Assembly: GCA_963742585.1 (NCBI GenBank)
Contig: CAVUMI010000006.1
Span: 682,001 to 746,000 of the forward strand
Source: JACDEA01 sp963742585
GTDB taxonomy: Bacteria; Actinomycetota; Acidimicrobiia; Acidimicrobiales; JACDEA01
Length of the DNA: 64,000 bases
Direction: 5' to 3'
The translations under genes were made by a program, and so were the position numbers. This document shows positions 34,253 through 43,325 of the stretch, one piece after another. Below the pieces are notes generated by a model, which saw only the letters and a list, made by a program, of their open reading frames with translations, did not search any database and was not told the origin of the DNA. Numbering within the stretch: the first letter of the stretch is position 1; each line of letters opens with the position of its first letter.

Positions 34253-35596
34253 ATGGAGGCGGCGTACTGGCAGGAGCTCCTGCGGCCGCTGTTCGCGGGC
34301 CGCAAGGTCGTCGTCACCGGTATTCCGGTGGCGGGTGCCGGCGAGCGGATCGAGGCGCTGAGGGCGCTCGGCGCCATCGAGTTCCTGGTGATCGGCGAGG
34401 GGATGGGAACGGGGAGCCTGCCCGCCGCCGAGTGGGTTGCCCTGGACATCTCCGGGACCACGCCCATGGAGGCGATCCGCGCCGGCATGGCCGGCCTCCG
34501 CGCGTTGCCGGCTGACGTACGCGCCACTCTCGACCGGTTCGATCCTCATGGCGAGGCGCTCGTAGTCGGCACGTTCCTCAATGAGCTGGCCGACGTCGCC
34601 GGCCGCGCCTGTCTCGCCTACCGGCCGCCGGCGTGGGTTGCGCTGGAGGACAAAGTGCTGGCCGACGAGTTGTGGGACGCCTCCGGTGTCCCGCGCGCTT
34701 CGTCGCGCGTCGTCGCACTCGACGACCTGGTTGACGAGACGGGGGTCGTGTGGGCTGGCGACGCACGCGACGGGTTCCACGGCGGCGGCGACCTGACGCG
34801 GTGGATGCGCACTGAAGCTGATGGCCCTGCGGCCCGGGCCGAGCTAGCCGCGCACTGTGACTTTGTGCGGGTGATGCCGTTCCTCGAAGGCATCCCGTGC
34901 AGCATTCACGGCATGGTCTTCCCCGAGTACGTCGCCGCCTTTCGACCCGTCGAGATGGTTACCCTCCGCCGCGGAAGTGAGTTCTTCTACGCAGGCGCGG
35001 CGACCTATTGGGATCCGCCCGAGCTCGATCGGGAGCACATGCGCGACATCGCCCGCCGGGTCGGCGCTGAGCTGCGGCGACGGGTCGACTTCCGCGGCGC
35101 GTTCACGGTCGACGGCGTGATGACTGCCGACGGTTTCCGGCCGACGGAGCTAAACCCGCGACTCGGCGCCGGCCTCAACGCGATCGCGCGAGGTATCGAG
35201 GATCTGCCGATAGATCTGCTCAACCAGGCGTTGGTGGCCGGGCTCGACCTCGACTACCGGGCCGTCGACTTCGAGCGACTGGTGGTCGAGACGGCCGACG
35301 CGCGCCGCGGCGGCGGGACGTGGCGGATGATTCCGGACCGGGTCGAGGCACGCGACCGGACCGGGCTTGCATGGGGCGGCGCGTGGCGCTGGGCGACCGA
35401 GGAAGCCGAACCGCACGCCTGGGTTCAAGCAGGGCCATCCGCGCTCGGCGGCTTCGTCCGGCTCACGCTCCACGCCGGCCGCACACCGGCGGGTCCGTCG
35501 ATCGGCGATCGCGCTGCGGCCTTCTACGCGTTCTGCGACGCCGAATTCGGCACGCGGATCGGCCCGCTCGAAGCGGCGCCCGACGTCCGTCGTTAG
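34253..35596 (+). CDS. ATP-grasp-like protein of unknown substrate
   Basis: A 447-residue protein. An N-terminal Rossmann-like part (RKVVVTGIPVAGAGERIEAL) precedes an ATP-grasp pattern: ALEDKVLADELWDASGVPR resembles the ATP-binding lysine region and DGVMTADGFRPTELNPRLGA is the magnesium-binding E-x-N with a flanking loop. The N-P-R-L-G-A-G-L element is typical of carboxylate-amine ligases. No partner gene shows the substrate. It stands alone next to Ohr, 12 bases downstream. Confidence 0.65.
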   Translation: MEAAYWQELLRPLFAGRKVVVTGIPVAGAGERIEALRALGAIEFLVIGEGMGTGSLPAAEWVALDISGTTPMEAIRAGMAGLRALPADVRATLDRFDPHGEALVVGTFLNELADVAGRACLAYRPPAWVALEDKVLADELWDASGVPRASSRVVALDDLVDETGVVWAGDARDGFHGGGDLTRWMRTEADGPAARAELAAHCDFVRVMPFLEGIPCSIHGMVFPEYVAAFRPVEMVTLRRGSEFFYAGAATYWDPPELDREHMRDIARRVGAELRRRVDFRGAFTVDGVMTADGFRPTELNPRLGAGLNAIARGIEDLPIDLLNQALVAGLDLDYRAVDFERLVVETADARRGGGTWRMIPDRVEARDRTGLAWGGAWRWATEEAEPHAWVQAGPSALGGFVRLTLHAGRTPAGPSIGDRAAAFYAFCDAEFGTRIGPLEAAPDVRR

Positions 35597-35607
35597 CGTG
35601 CCTGTTC

Positions 35608-36036
35608 ATGGACGCGATCTACACCGCCGAAGCCACTGCATGGGGAGGACGCAACGGGCGCACCGCGACGTCCGACGGCGCCTTCGACATCATGCTGGTC
35701 ACGCCGAAGGAACTGGGTGGCGCCGGCGGTGAGGGCACTAATCCCGAGCAGCTGTTCGCCGCCGGCTATGCCGGGTGCTTTCACAGTGCTCTGCTCCACG
35801 TCGCGCGGCGGCAGAAGGTAGCGCTGGACGACTCGGCCGTAACCGCGAAGGTGACCCTCGGGATGAACAGCGAGGGCGGCTTCATCATCGAGGTCGCCCT
35901 GCACGCCGAGATCCACGGCGTCGACCAAGCTGGCGCCGAAGCGTTGGTCGAGGCCACCGAGAAGGTGTGCCCCTACTCGAACGCCACGCGCGGCCAGGTC
36001 AATTTGCAGCTACTCGTCACAACCGGCGACGAGTAG
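35608..36036 (+). CDS. ohr: Organic hydroperoxide resistance protein (Ohr)
   Basis: A 142-residue OsmC-superfamily protein. NPEQLFAAGYAGCFHSALLH and VCPYSNATRGQVNLQL contain the two redox cysteines of Ohr, and IYTAEATAWGGRNGRTATSD is the usual start. It reduces organic hydroperoxides using lipoyl or dihydrolipoamide. The ATG at 35608 was chosen because the homology starts there. No OhrR regulator is adjacent. Confidence 0.9.
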   Translation: MDAIYTAEATAWGGRNGRTATSDGAFDIMLVTPKELGGAGGEGTNPEQLFAAGYAGCFHSALLHVARRQKVALDDSAVTAKVTLGMNSEGGFIIEVALHAEIHGVDQAGAEALVEATEKVCPYSNATRGQVNLQLLVTTGDE

Positions 36037-36038
36037 GG

Positions 36039-37280
36039 CTACGCAGCCCGCGCCAGCGCGGCCACCGCTCTGTACGCCGCCTCCGCCGGCCCGAGCTCGT
36101 CGGGCCGCAACAGGTTGGCCATGATGCGCAGTATCCACTCCATCAGGGTGCGGCTGCGCATGCCAGTGGAGACGAGCAACCGCATCGCTTGCGGGTTGCC
36201 GATGAGCTTCACGAATGCGCGCGCCACCTTGTAGTACAGCTCGTACTCAGCGTTGAGCCGCGCTTCGTAGGCGCGCAGCGCCAGCCCGTCACCGGTTCGC
36301 AGCGCGACGTCCAGCGCGTCGGCCGCCATCCGCCCGGTCTCGTACGCGTAGGCGATGCCTTCGCCGTTGAACGGGTTGATCGCGCCGCCGGCGTCACCGA
36401 CCACGAGCCATGTGGGTCCGACGCGGGGGCCCACCGACAACGACATCGGCAGCCGGCCCCCCGTCGGTGGCCCGCATGACGTCTCGGGTGACAACTCCCA
36501 CGACTTGGGGGCCCAGTCGACGAACGCTTCCATCAGGTGGGAGGTGTTGACCGACTTCCACTGGTTGAACGTGGACAGCAGGCCGACGCCGACGTTGACC
36601 CGACCATCGCCTACCGGGAAGATCCAGCCGTACCCCGGCAATACGTTGCCGTGTTTGTCGCGCACATCGAGGTGACTCTCGATCCAGGGCTCGTCATGAC
36701 GCGGCGACTCGTAGTAGCCGCGGATCGCCATCCCTTGCGGATAGGCGCGGTTGCGCGTCGTCCCGAGCGCGCGCCCGAACCGCGACAGCGACCCGTCGGC
36801 GACCACGATGTACCTGGCGCGAACTTCCTCGGTCGTACCGGTCTCTTTGCGCTTCACTACCGCGCCGCGCACGAGGCCGCCCGCGACCACCGGCGCGGTG
36901 GCCTCGGACTCCTCCCACAACGTCGCCCCGCTCTTCACCGCTCGCTCGGCAACGAGTTGGTCGAGGTCCTTGCGCGTGATCACGTAGCCGTAGCTGGGGA
37001 AGTCCGGGTGCGCCGGCCACTTCAGCTCCAACGTCCGCCCGAAGGCGATCGAACGCAAGCCATCGAAGCGGTGGTGCTCCGCCAGCGAGTCGGCCAGTCC
37101 CATCGACTCGAGTTCCTTGACGGCCCGCGGCGTCAGCCCGTCGCCGCAGGTCTTCTCGCGCGGGTAACGCTTCTTCTCCAGGAGGAGTACGTCGTGGCCC
37201 GCTTCTGCGAGCCAATACGCGCAAGCAGCACCAGCGGGCCCGCCCCCGACTACGAGGACGTCGCGGGCCTGTTCATTCAC
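36039..37280 (-). CDS. Geranylgeranyl-reductase-family flavoprotein (menaquinone reductase type)
   Basis: A 413-residue FAD enzyme. VLVVGGGPAGAACAYWLAEA is the FAD Rossmann motif, YPREKTCGDGLTPRAVKELE the C-G-D-G-L signature of this family, and GDAGGAINPFNGEGIAYAYE the second FAD contact. In mycobacteria the MenJ-type member saturates one menaquinone isoprene unit. Its position beside cytochrome genes supports a quinone-modifying role, but the substrate is inferred. It overlaps nothing and lies 3 bases from the cytochrome c gene on the same strand. Confidence 0.85.
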   Translation of the reverse strand: MNEQARDVLVVGGGPAGAACAYWLAEAGHDVLLLEKKRYPREKTCGDGLTPRAVKELESMGLADSLAEHHRFDGLRSIAFGRTLELKWPAHPDFPSYGYVITRKDLDQLVAERAVKSGATLWEESEATAPVVAGGLVRGAVVKRKETGTTEEVRARYIVVADGSLSRFGRALGTTRNRAYPQGMAIRGYYESPRHDEPWIESHLDVRDKHGNVLPGYGWIFPVGDGRVNVGVGLLSTFNQWKSVNTSHLMEAFVDWAPKSWELSPETSCGPPTGGRLPMSLSVGPRVGPTWLVVGDAGGAINPFNGEGIAYAYETGRMAADALDVALRTGDGLALRAYEARLNAEYELYYKVARAFVKLIGNPQAMRLLVSTGMRSRTLMEWILRIMANLLRPDELGPAEAAYRAVAALARAA

Positions 37281-37283
37281 GCT

Positions 37284-37931
37284 CTACAGATTCTCACGTT
37301 CGTACTGCACCACCGCCGCGATCTCTTCGGCGGTGAGTGTGCCCGCGAACGAGGGCATGCCGCCCGAGGTCACGGCGCGCTGACCGCCGGCGCGGGCGGG
37401 GTCGCCGTAGGGCGTGCCCCTGGGCTTGGTCTGCGAACCGGTCCTGATCCATTCGATGTGGTCGGCTTCGTCGGGGAACGTCAGCGCGGCTTCGCCGCCG
37501 GCCAGCCGGGGCCCAGCCCCACCCTGGCCCGCCGCACCGTGGCAGGTGCCGCAGCTGCCCGAGTACACGCGGGCGCCGACCTGTTCAGGGGTCTCGGCCT
37601 CGACGTGCTTGTGGCTGCCAAAGGCACCGATGTAGAGGACAGCCCAGAGGGGCAGGGCGACCAGGACCGGGAACACCCACGTGGGGATCCGGCGCTGGCG
37701 GGCCTCGGCCAGCATGAGCACCGCGGGCGAAGGCCCCACCGGGGCGGCCGGAGCCTCGATGACCGCGGGCGTCGCCGCCGCGGCTGGCGCCGGAGTGGCA
37801 CCCTCCGCAGGGGCGGGCGCGGCCGCAGGCGCGTCGCCCGCAGGCGTGGCAGGCGCGTCACCAGTAGCGATACCTAGCGCCTCCCGCCGCTCGCGGGATC
37901 GGCGCAAAAGGTGCTCGGGGACCTCAGGCAC
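37284..37931 (-). CDS. Membrane-anchored monohaem cytochrome c
   Basis: A 215-residue protein. After an N-terminal cytoplasmic stretch beginning MPEVPEHLLRRSRERREALG and a long Ala/Pro-rich linker, one membrane helix (TWVFPVLVALPLWAVLYIGA) is followed by a cytochrome c domain with haem site CGTCH and a distal methionine near GGMPSFAGTLT. It would carry electrons on the outer face. The same start motif recurs in the cytochrome b C-terminal gene at 39873, which links the two. It is read with the flavoprotein gene. Confidence 0.85.
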   Translation of the reverse strand: MPEVPEHLLRRSRERREALGIATGDAPATPAGDAPAAAPAPAEGATPAPAAAATPAVIEAPAAPVGPSPAVLMLAEARQRRIPTWVFPVLVALPLWAVLYIGAFGSHKHVEAETPEQVGARVYSGSCGTCHGAAGQGGAGPRLAGGEAALTFPDEADHIEWIRTGSQTKPRGTPYGDPARAGGQRAVTSGGMPSFAGTLTAEEIAAVVQYERENL

Positions 37932-38119
37932 GGCCGCAACGTAGCCCGAGCGGAAGCGACGTGGGGAATCGGCGCGTTCCGAGGACTAGGACACCCGGCG
38001 GGCCAGGTGCTAGAACCGGCGCGCCGCTCACCTGGCGTCGTGCGTTGACGGAGGTAGTATGTGAGCGGATTCACGAGCCGGTAAACGCCCACGCGGAGAG
38101 GAGTCGAGGACCCCGAGTC

Positions 38120-38629
38120 ATGACCGCATTCCTCGTCTCGATCGCAGTCACCCTGGCCATGAGTGGCCTGCTCGTACTCGTGGCCCGACGCCGTCCGGTG
38201 GGCCAGCCCCTCACGTGGGGCGAAGCGTTCGTCGCGGCCACCTTCGTCTTCGCCTTGTTGTTCATCGCGTACGGCGTGGTGCCGCACCAGTTCCTCGCCA
38301 TGGCCGACAACGAGTTCCAGTGGCGCGACGACACGATCGGCATCCCGATCGGCGGGCTGCTCATCGGCCCGCTCAAGAACTTGATGGACCCGCCCTACCT
38401 CCTGTTCCCGAACGGCGTCCCGCTCCCGAGCGGTTCGTTCATCATCACCGCGCAGGTCTTGCGCGATGTGCTGGTCACGGTCATCTACGGCGTCCTGGTC
38501 GGCGCGCAGCTCTTCGGCTGGTCGTGGTGGCAGAAGCGGGGCAAGAAGGCGGCGGGCACCGAGGTTGAGATGTCCGCGTACGGCCGACCTCTGTTGCGGC
38601 CGGTGCAGCCAGCAGGCGAGGGGGGCTAG
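38120..38629 (+). CDS. Unknown membrane protein, first gene of the bc/nuo operon
   Basis: A 169-residue protein with about three hydrophobic segments and a soluble middle: VVPHQFLAMADNEFQWRDDT and then GIPIGGLLIGPLKNLMDPPY. No cofactor motif is seen. The ATG at 38120 has GAGGA upstream. It abuts the ferredoxin gene with no gap (TAG then GTG). I do not recognise the family. Consistent position at the head of a quinol-oxidising operon suggests an accessory subunit. Confidence 0.6.
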   Translation: MTAFLVSIAVTLAMSGLLVLVARRRPVGQPLTWGEAFVAATFVFALLFIAYGVVPHQFLAMADNEFQWRDDTIGIPIGGLLIGPLKNLMDPPYLLFPNGVPLPSGSFIITAQVLRDVLVTVIYGVLVGAQLFGWSWWQKRGKKAAGTEVEMSAYGRPLLRPVQPAGEGG

Positions 38630-39043
38630 GTGGCCAAGACCGACGCCAACCCGCCGCTCCCGGCGTTCCGCGACGACTACGTCCTACGTGAGGTCGACAC
38701 CGACGAGCTGGCCAAGGCGGTCAAGCCCAAGCAGTTCCTCCACATCGACCAGTCCGAATGCATCATGTGCGAGGGCTGTGTCGACATCTGCCCCTGGAAG
38801 TGCATCCACATGCTCACGCCCGAGGCGGTCCAGGAGGCGATGAACACCGAGCAGCCGGGCCTCGATCCCGACGACCACGTGATCTTCGTGGTCGACGAGG
38901 ACGTGTGCACCCGTTGTGCGTTGTGCGTCGATCGGTGCCCCACCGGCGTGATCATCCTGGGCAAGACGGGCGTAGCGCCCCGAGACGGCGACCGCCACCA
39001 GCGCGACAACAACCACGGATACGCCTACGGGATGCGGTTCTAG
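38630..39043 (+). CDS. Ferredoxin with two 4Fe-4S clusters
   Basis: A 137-residue protein with CIMCEGCVDICP and CTRCALCVDRCP, two complete C-x2-C-x2-C-x3-C-P motifs separated by about 40 residues. Such dicluster ferredoxins are soluble or peripheral electron carriers. It starts at GTG 38630 immediately after the preceding stop. Being encoded directly before cytochrome b, it may couple an electron donor to the quinone pool. Confidence 0.88.
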   Translation: MAKTDANPPLPAFRDDYVLREVDTDELAKAVKPKQFLHIDQSECIMCEGCVDICPWKCIHMLTPEAVQEAMNTEQPGLDPDDHVIFVVDEDVCTRCALCVDRCPTGVIILGKTGVAPRDGDRHQRDNNHGYAYGMRF

Positions 39044-39051
39044 GAGACGCG

Positions 39052-39855
39052 ATGGCACGGAACGGAAACGGGAACGGCAGCGGGCGTCAACCCATCGGGC
39101 AGCGCCTCGCGAAGCGGGCGTCGGACGCCGTGGGCAACCTGCAGGGTGGGCAGGTCTGGACGTCGATCTTCCGCCCCGGCTCGATCTTCCGCAAGGGCTA
39201 CACCGACAGCCCCCGCAACCGCTCCTACGTCGTCATGAACAGCGTGCTGTACCACCTGCACCCGGTGAAGGTGAAGCGTCACGCGGTGAAGGTCAGCTAC
39301 ACGCTCTGCCTCGGTGGCCTGTCGTTCTTCTTGTTCATCATGTTGACGGTCACCGGGATCTTCCTGATGTTCTTCTACCGACCGACCGCGGCGCAGGCGT
39401 GGGACGACATCAAGCAATTGCAGACCTCGATCACATTCGGACTACTCGTGCGCAACATGCACCGGTGGGCCGCCCACCTCATGGTGATCTCGGTCTTCCT
39501 TCACATGAGCCGCGTCTTCTACCACGGCGCGTACAAGCCGCCCCGCGAGTTCAACTGGGTCGTCGGCGTGGTGCTCTTATTGCTCACCCTGCTGCTGTCA
39601 TTCACCGGCTACCTGTTGCCGTGGGACCAGCTGGCGCTGTGGGCGGTGACCGTTGGCACCAACATGGGCGGCTACACGCCGGTGTTCGGTTCGCAGGTGA
39701 AGTTCGTCCTGCTCGGAGGCGTCGATATTGGCACCGAGACGCTGTTGCGGTGGTATGTACTCCACGTCCTGTTCTTCCCCTTCATCATCGTGATCTTCAT
39801 GGCCATCCACTTCTGGCGCGTCCGTAAGGACGGCGGCTTGAGCGGACCGCTGTAG
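39052..39855 (+). CDS. Cytochrome b, N-terminal part (QcrB/PetB type)
   Basis: A 267-residue protein with four helices. MHRWAAHLMVISVFLHMSRV and the partner histidines in VFYHGAYKPP and ILFFPFIIV..IH bind two b haems. FTGYLLPWDQLALWAVTV is the usual Q-site region. The N-terminus is a Gly/Asn-rich soluble tail. It is the first half of a split cytochrome b (as in b6f and Bacillus qcr), completed by the next gene. It oxidises menaquinol in the membrane. Confidence 0.9.
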   Translation: MARNGNGNGSGRQPIGQRLAKRASDAVGNLQGGQVWTSIFRPGSIFRKGYTDSPRNRSYVVMNSVLYHLHPVKVKRHAVKVSYTLCLGGLSFFLFIMLTVTGIFLMFFYRPTAAQAWDDIKQLQTSITFGLLVRNMHRWAAHLMVISVFLHMSRVFYHGAYKPPREFNWVVGVVLLLLTLLLSFTGYLLPWDQLALWAVTVGTNMGGYTPVFGSQVKFVLLGGVDIGTETLLRWYVLHVLFFPFIIVIFMAIHFWRVRKDGGLSGPL

Positions 39856-39872
39856 AGAGGAGGCGACGAGCT

Positions 39873-40604
39873 ATGGCTGAAGTACCCGAGCATCTCCTCA
39901 AGCGAGCGGCGGAGCGCCGCGCCGCGCTTCAGGCATCGAAGGGCGGCGGCGACGCGCCGCCCGAGGGCGACGCGCCTGCGGGCGCGGCCGAAGACCCCGA
40001 CAAGATTCCCGGCCGTCTCCTTACCGGTGAAGCCGCCACGCCGGCCGCCGCCGCGACCGCCGTGGCAACTGCGGCGCCGCCGATCGTTGCCGCCGGCCCG
40101 GGGGGCCACACCCAGCGTCTGCTGACCGTCGTCAAGGCCGGTTCGATCCAGGACGTCAAGGCGCTCCCCACCGACAAGGTCCACACGTGGCCCCACCTGC
40201 TCGTGGTCGAGTTCGCCGCGTCCCTCGCCATGACGGCATTCCTGCTCGTGTTCTCGGTGTTCGTGAACGCCCCGCTTCTCGGCATGGCCAACTTCAATCG
40301 CACGCCGAACCCCTCGAAGGCGCCCTGGTACTTCCTCGGGCTCCAAGAACTGCTCACGATGCTCCACCCGATGGTGGCGGGCGTGATGGTGCCCACGATC
40401 GCGTTGGTGGCACTGATGTTCGCGGGGTTCATCGATAAGAATCCCAGCAACAAGCCCGAAGACCGTAAGTTCGCCATCGCGCTCATGACGGTCTTCCTGA
40501 TGTTCTGGGCCATCCTCGTGATCATCGGGTGTTTCTTCCGCGGTGAGGGCTTCAACTTCATATTCCCGTGGCGCCAGGGCGTCCATGACATCTTCGATCT
40601 TTAG
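39873..40604 (+). CDS. Cytochrome b, C-terminal part (QcrC/PetD type)
   Basis: A 243-residue protein with three helices. NPSKAPWYFLGLQELLTML is the PEWY-type Qo-site motif of subunit IV (here A-P-W-Y). A soluble N-terminus starts MAEVPEHLLKRAAERRAALQ followed by an Ala/Pro-rich linker. That start motif is shared with the cytochrome c at 37284. It ends right before the Rieske gene (gap of zero bases). Confidence 0.88.
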   Translation: MAEVPEHLLKRAAERRAALQASKGGGDAPPEGDAPAGAAEDPDKIPGRLLTGEAATPAAAATAVATAAPPIVAAGPGGHTQRLLTVVKAGSIQDVKALPTDKVHTWPHLLVVEFAASLAMTAFLLVFSVFVNAPLLGMANFNRTPNPSKAPWYFLGLQELLTMLHPMVAGVMVPTIALVALMFAGFIDKNPSNKPEDRKFAIALMTVFLMFWAILVIIGCFFRGEGFNFIFPWRQGVHDIFDL

Positions 40605-41453
40605 ATGAACGCAACCCTCATCGTCGGCATTGCGGTCGTCGCGCTCCTTGCGTTGGTGTTCATGTTCACCACGCTGTCGCGGCGCGACGGCGCGCGGGCG
40701 ATCGGGTTCCTCAACCGCGAAACCCGTGATCGCGACCGAGGCAACCCGTTGGAGCAGGGCACCGACGCCGAGTCGCGCACTGGACGCGACCTTGAACGCG
40801 CCGCGGTGCTGGAGAGGCGCGGCGGCGAGTTGGTTCCCGTCGAGCCGCCGCCGCCCCCGGTGCCGGCCGCGGCGCCCGATCTCGAGGCAATCGCCGTCAC
40901 CCGGCGGCAGTTCCTCAATCGCGGCATCATCAACCTGACGGCGCTCAGCGTCGCGGGGTTCGCCGCGGCCAGCATGGTCGGGTTTCTGTGGCCGCCGCCG
41001 GCCAAGGGTTTCGGCGGCAAGATCCGCGCCGGCAAGCTCAGCGACATCAAGGCGACGATCGCGAGCAGCAAGCAGCCGGTGTATATCGCCGAGGCGCGGA
41101 CCTATCTCACCGCCTATCCCGCCGCCGAGATCGGCAAGGCCAAGGACGTGTATGCCGCGTCCCTCCTGCCGGGCATGGAGTCGGGGCTGGTGGCGCTCTA
41201 CCAGCGCTGCGTGCATCTCGGCTGTCGGGTCCCATGGTGTCAGAGCGCGCAGTGGTTCGAGTGTCCTTGCCACGGCTCGAAGTACAACCGCGCCGGTGAG
41301 AAGAAGGGCGGCCCGGCGCCGCGGGGCCTCGACCGTTTCCCGATCGAGATCGGCGGCGGCAACGTCAGCATCGACACCGGGTCGCTGATTCTGGGGCCCC
41401 CGGTCGGCACTAACACCACTGGCCAGGAGGCGGAAGGCCCGCATTGCGCCTGA
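40605..41453 (+). CDS. Rieske iron-sulfur protein
   Basis: A 282-residue protein. YQRCVHLGCRVPWC and FECPCHGSKYNRAG carry the two C-x-H pairs of a Rieske 2Fe-2S cluster. The membrane anchor is RQFLNRGIINLTALSVAGFA; a twin-arginine-like pair (TRRQFLNRG) precedes it, as for Tat-exported Rieske proteins. It oxidises quinol at the Qo site and passes the electron to cytochrome c. It overlaps the dihaem cytochrome gene by ten bases. Confidence 0.92.
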   Translation: MNATLIVGIAVVALLALVFMFTTLSRRDGARAIGFLNRETRDRDRGNPLEQGTDAESRTGRDLERAAVLERRGGELVPVEPPPPPVPAAAPDLEAIAVTRRQFLNRGIINLTALSVAGFAAASMVGFLWPPPAKGFGGKIRAGKLSDIKATIASSKQPVYIAEARTYLTAYPAAEIGKAKDVYAASLLPGMESGLVALYQRCVHLGCRVPWCQSAQWFECPCHGSKYNRAGEKKGGPAPRGLDRFPIEIGGGNVSIDTGSLILGPPVGTNTTGQEAEGPHCA

Positions 41454-42475
41454 CCACAGTGTTCAGTCTTCTCGGTGTCACGACGCAGCAGCGTCTCGGC
41501 CTCGCCGTCGTGGTGGTGATCCTCGTCGGGTGGGGCGGCTACCTGCTGCTCCACCTCGGCCGCACCGGCGGTGGCGCGGGCTCCGAGATGGAACTGGCGC
41601 CCAACCGTCGTCCGTATCTCGACGACGAAGCGCTGGAGGGGCCGCGGCTCGACCGCGTGCTCGGGTGGTCGCTCATCCTTAGTGCCCTCGTCGCCGTCGG
41701 GCTCCCGCTGTACTGGCTCACGGAACCGTCGCGGCAGGCCGGTGCCGTTAGGGGTTTCGACAAGCGGGCGGCGAGTCGCGGGTTCACCTTGTTCCAGCCC
41801 ACCGACTCCCCGCTGCCGGAAGGCAACGTCGGCCACTTCGGTTGCGGCGGTTGCCACGGGGCCAAAGGCGAGGGCGGCGTCACGAAGTTCGCAATCACCG
41901 ACTACCTCGGCCGCAGCCGCTCGGTCCAGTGGCAGGTGCCAGCGCTCGACACGGCGCTCAAACGGTTCTCAGAGGACGAACTCAAGACAATCGTCATCTA
42001 CGGGCGGGCCAACACACCGATGCCGGCTTGGGGAATCGAAGGCGGCGGGCCGATGAATGCGCAGCAGGTCACCGACGTGCTGGCGTATATCGCCAGCATC
42101 CAGATCAGCGACGCCGACGCGATCAAGCGCGCCGCGACCGAGGCCGAGACCGAAGCCAAGGGTTCCGGCAAGAGTCCCGGTGACGGCTCGGTCCTCTTCA
42201 ACACCAATTGCGCGCGCTGCCATACGAAGGGTTGGTCCTACGGCGAGCCTGAGGTCGCTGGCAGCGGAGCGTTCGGGCCGAACCTGAGCCATGGCGATGC
42301 CATCCGTCAGTTCCCGAGCCTCGAAGACCAGCTTGATTTCCTCATGACCGGTTCGGAATTCGGCAAGGCCTACGGCACCCGGGGTGTCGGCACTGGCCGC
42401 ATGCCCGGCTTCGCCCGAATACTGACTCCCGAACAGATGATGGCCATCGTCGAGTATGAGCGGAGCCTGCCTTGA
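41444..42475 (+). CDS. Dihaem cytochrome c (bc complex)
   Basis: A 343-residue protein with two haem sites, CGGCH (in HFGCGGCHGAKGEGG) and CARCH (in FNTNCARCHTKGW), and two membrane helices near the N-terminus. Methionine ligands are likely in NTPMPAWG and VGTGRMPGFARIL. It starts at TTG 41444. It takes electrons from Rieske within the complex, replacing the cytochrome c1. Overlaps the next gene by TTGA. Confidence 0.87.
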   Translation: MRLTTVFSLLGVTTQQRLGLAVVVVILVGWGGYLLLHLGRTGGGAGSEMELAPNRRPYLDDEALEGPRLDRVLGWSLILSALVAVGLPLYWLTEPSRQAGAVRGFDKRAASRGFTLFQPTDSPLPEGNVGHFGCGGCHGAKGEGGVTKFAITDYLGRSRSVQWQVPALDTALKRFSEDELKTIVIYGRANTPMPAWGIEGGGPMNAQQVTDVLAYIASIQISDADAIKRAATEAETEAKGSGKSPGDGSVLFNTNCARCHTKGWSYGEPEVAGSGAFGPNLSHGDAIRQFPSLEDQLDFLMTGSEFGKAYGTRGVGTGRMPGFARILTPEQMMAIVEYERSLP

Positions 42476-43308
42476 GTGAACTGCACGCCATTCTCGGTCT
42501 CACCTGGGATCCCCAGATCCGCGGAGCCGCCATCCTGATCGCCGCGGTACTGATTTTGCCGGGCAGCGTGTATCTGATCCTTGCCACCAACTTGGGTGCG
42601 CGCATGGGATTCCTCCTGGCGATCGCCGGCTTCGCCGGGTGGATGGGAGTCATGGCGGTGCTGTGGATGGTCTACGGGATCGGTCTCAAGGGCAGGGACC
42701 CGTCGTGGAAGCCGCGGGAGGTCATCACCGGCGACTTGAGCGCGTCCACGGTTGGGGCGGTCGGCGGCTTTCCCTCTGGGTGGCAGGCGTTGCCACCCGA
42801 GTCGCCCGAGCTGGCCGATGCCCAGGCCGCGGTCGACAGCCTCCTCGTCAAGCCCTCCGGCCCACCGGCCCATGGCGAGTCGGGACCATCGGAGGCCAGC
42901 AAGAAGTTCCCGCCGATTTTCTCGAGCCCCGAGGAGTACGTCCGCGTTGCCGGGTATCGCAAGGGTGGTGACAACGAGCTGTTCTCCATCCGCGAGCACA
43001 AGATTTTCCTGCGCCACTCCCCGCACTGGGACGTGGTCCAGGTCCGGCCGGTGCTCAAACAGCCCGACCTCGGTGGGAGCCCGCCGCCCGCGGTTCCCGA
43101 CGTCCGACAGCCGGTCATCTCGGTGGTGATGGTGCGAGACCTCGGCAGCGTGCGGTTCCCACCGTTCGTCATCGCGGTGTCGTCGTTCCTGATCTTCGGG
43201 ATCGCGTGCAACGTGCTTCATCGGCGCGACAAGGAGATCTGGGCTGCGAGGGAAGCGGCCGAGAACGAACCCAGCGTCGACCTCACTCCCGAACCGGTGA
43301 ACGTGTAG
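42472..43308 (+). CDS. Unknown membrane protein between the bc and nuo genes
   Basis: A 278-residue protein with about two N-terminal helices (IRGAAILIAAVLILPGSVYL, GFLLAIAGFAGWMGVMAVLW), a soluble middle with KYDNELFSIREHK-like stretch (DNELFSIREHKIFLRHS), and one C-terminal helix. No metal motif is visible. The start TTG overlaps the cytochrome stop (TTGA), and 17 bases separate it from nuoA. I do not recognise it; the position suggests a subunit or assembly factor of the bc complex. Confidence 0.6.
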   Translation: MSELHAILGLTWDPQIRGAAILIAAVLILPGSVYLILATNLGARMGFLLAIAGFAGWMGVMAVLWMVYGIGLKGRDPSWKPREVITGDLSASTVGAVGGFPSGWQALPPESPELADAQAAVDSLLVKPSGPPAHGESGPSEASKKFPPIFSSPEEYVRVAGYRKGGDNELFSIREHKIFLRHSPHWDVVQVRPVLKQPDLGGSPPPAVPDVRQPVISVVMVRDLGSVRFPPFVIAVSSFLIFGIACNVLHRRDKEIWAAREAAENEPSVDLTPEPVNV

Positions 43309-43325
43309 AGGGTGGTTGACCGCTG

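Noticed and set aside
38040..38070. A sigma-70-like promoter (TTGACG, TAGTAT) before the bc/nuo operon
   Set aside because: The two elements are only a few bases apart, so they cannot serve as -35 and -10 of one promoter.
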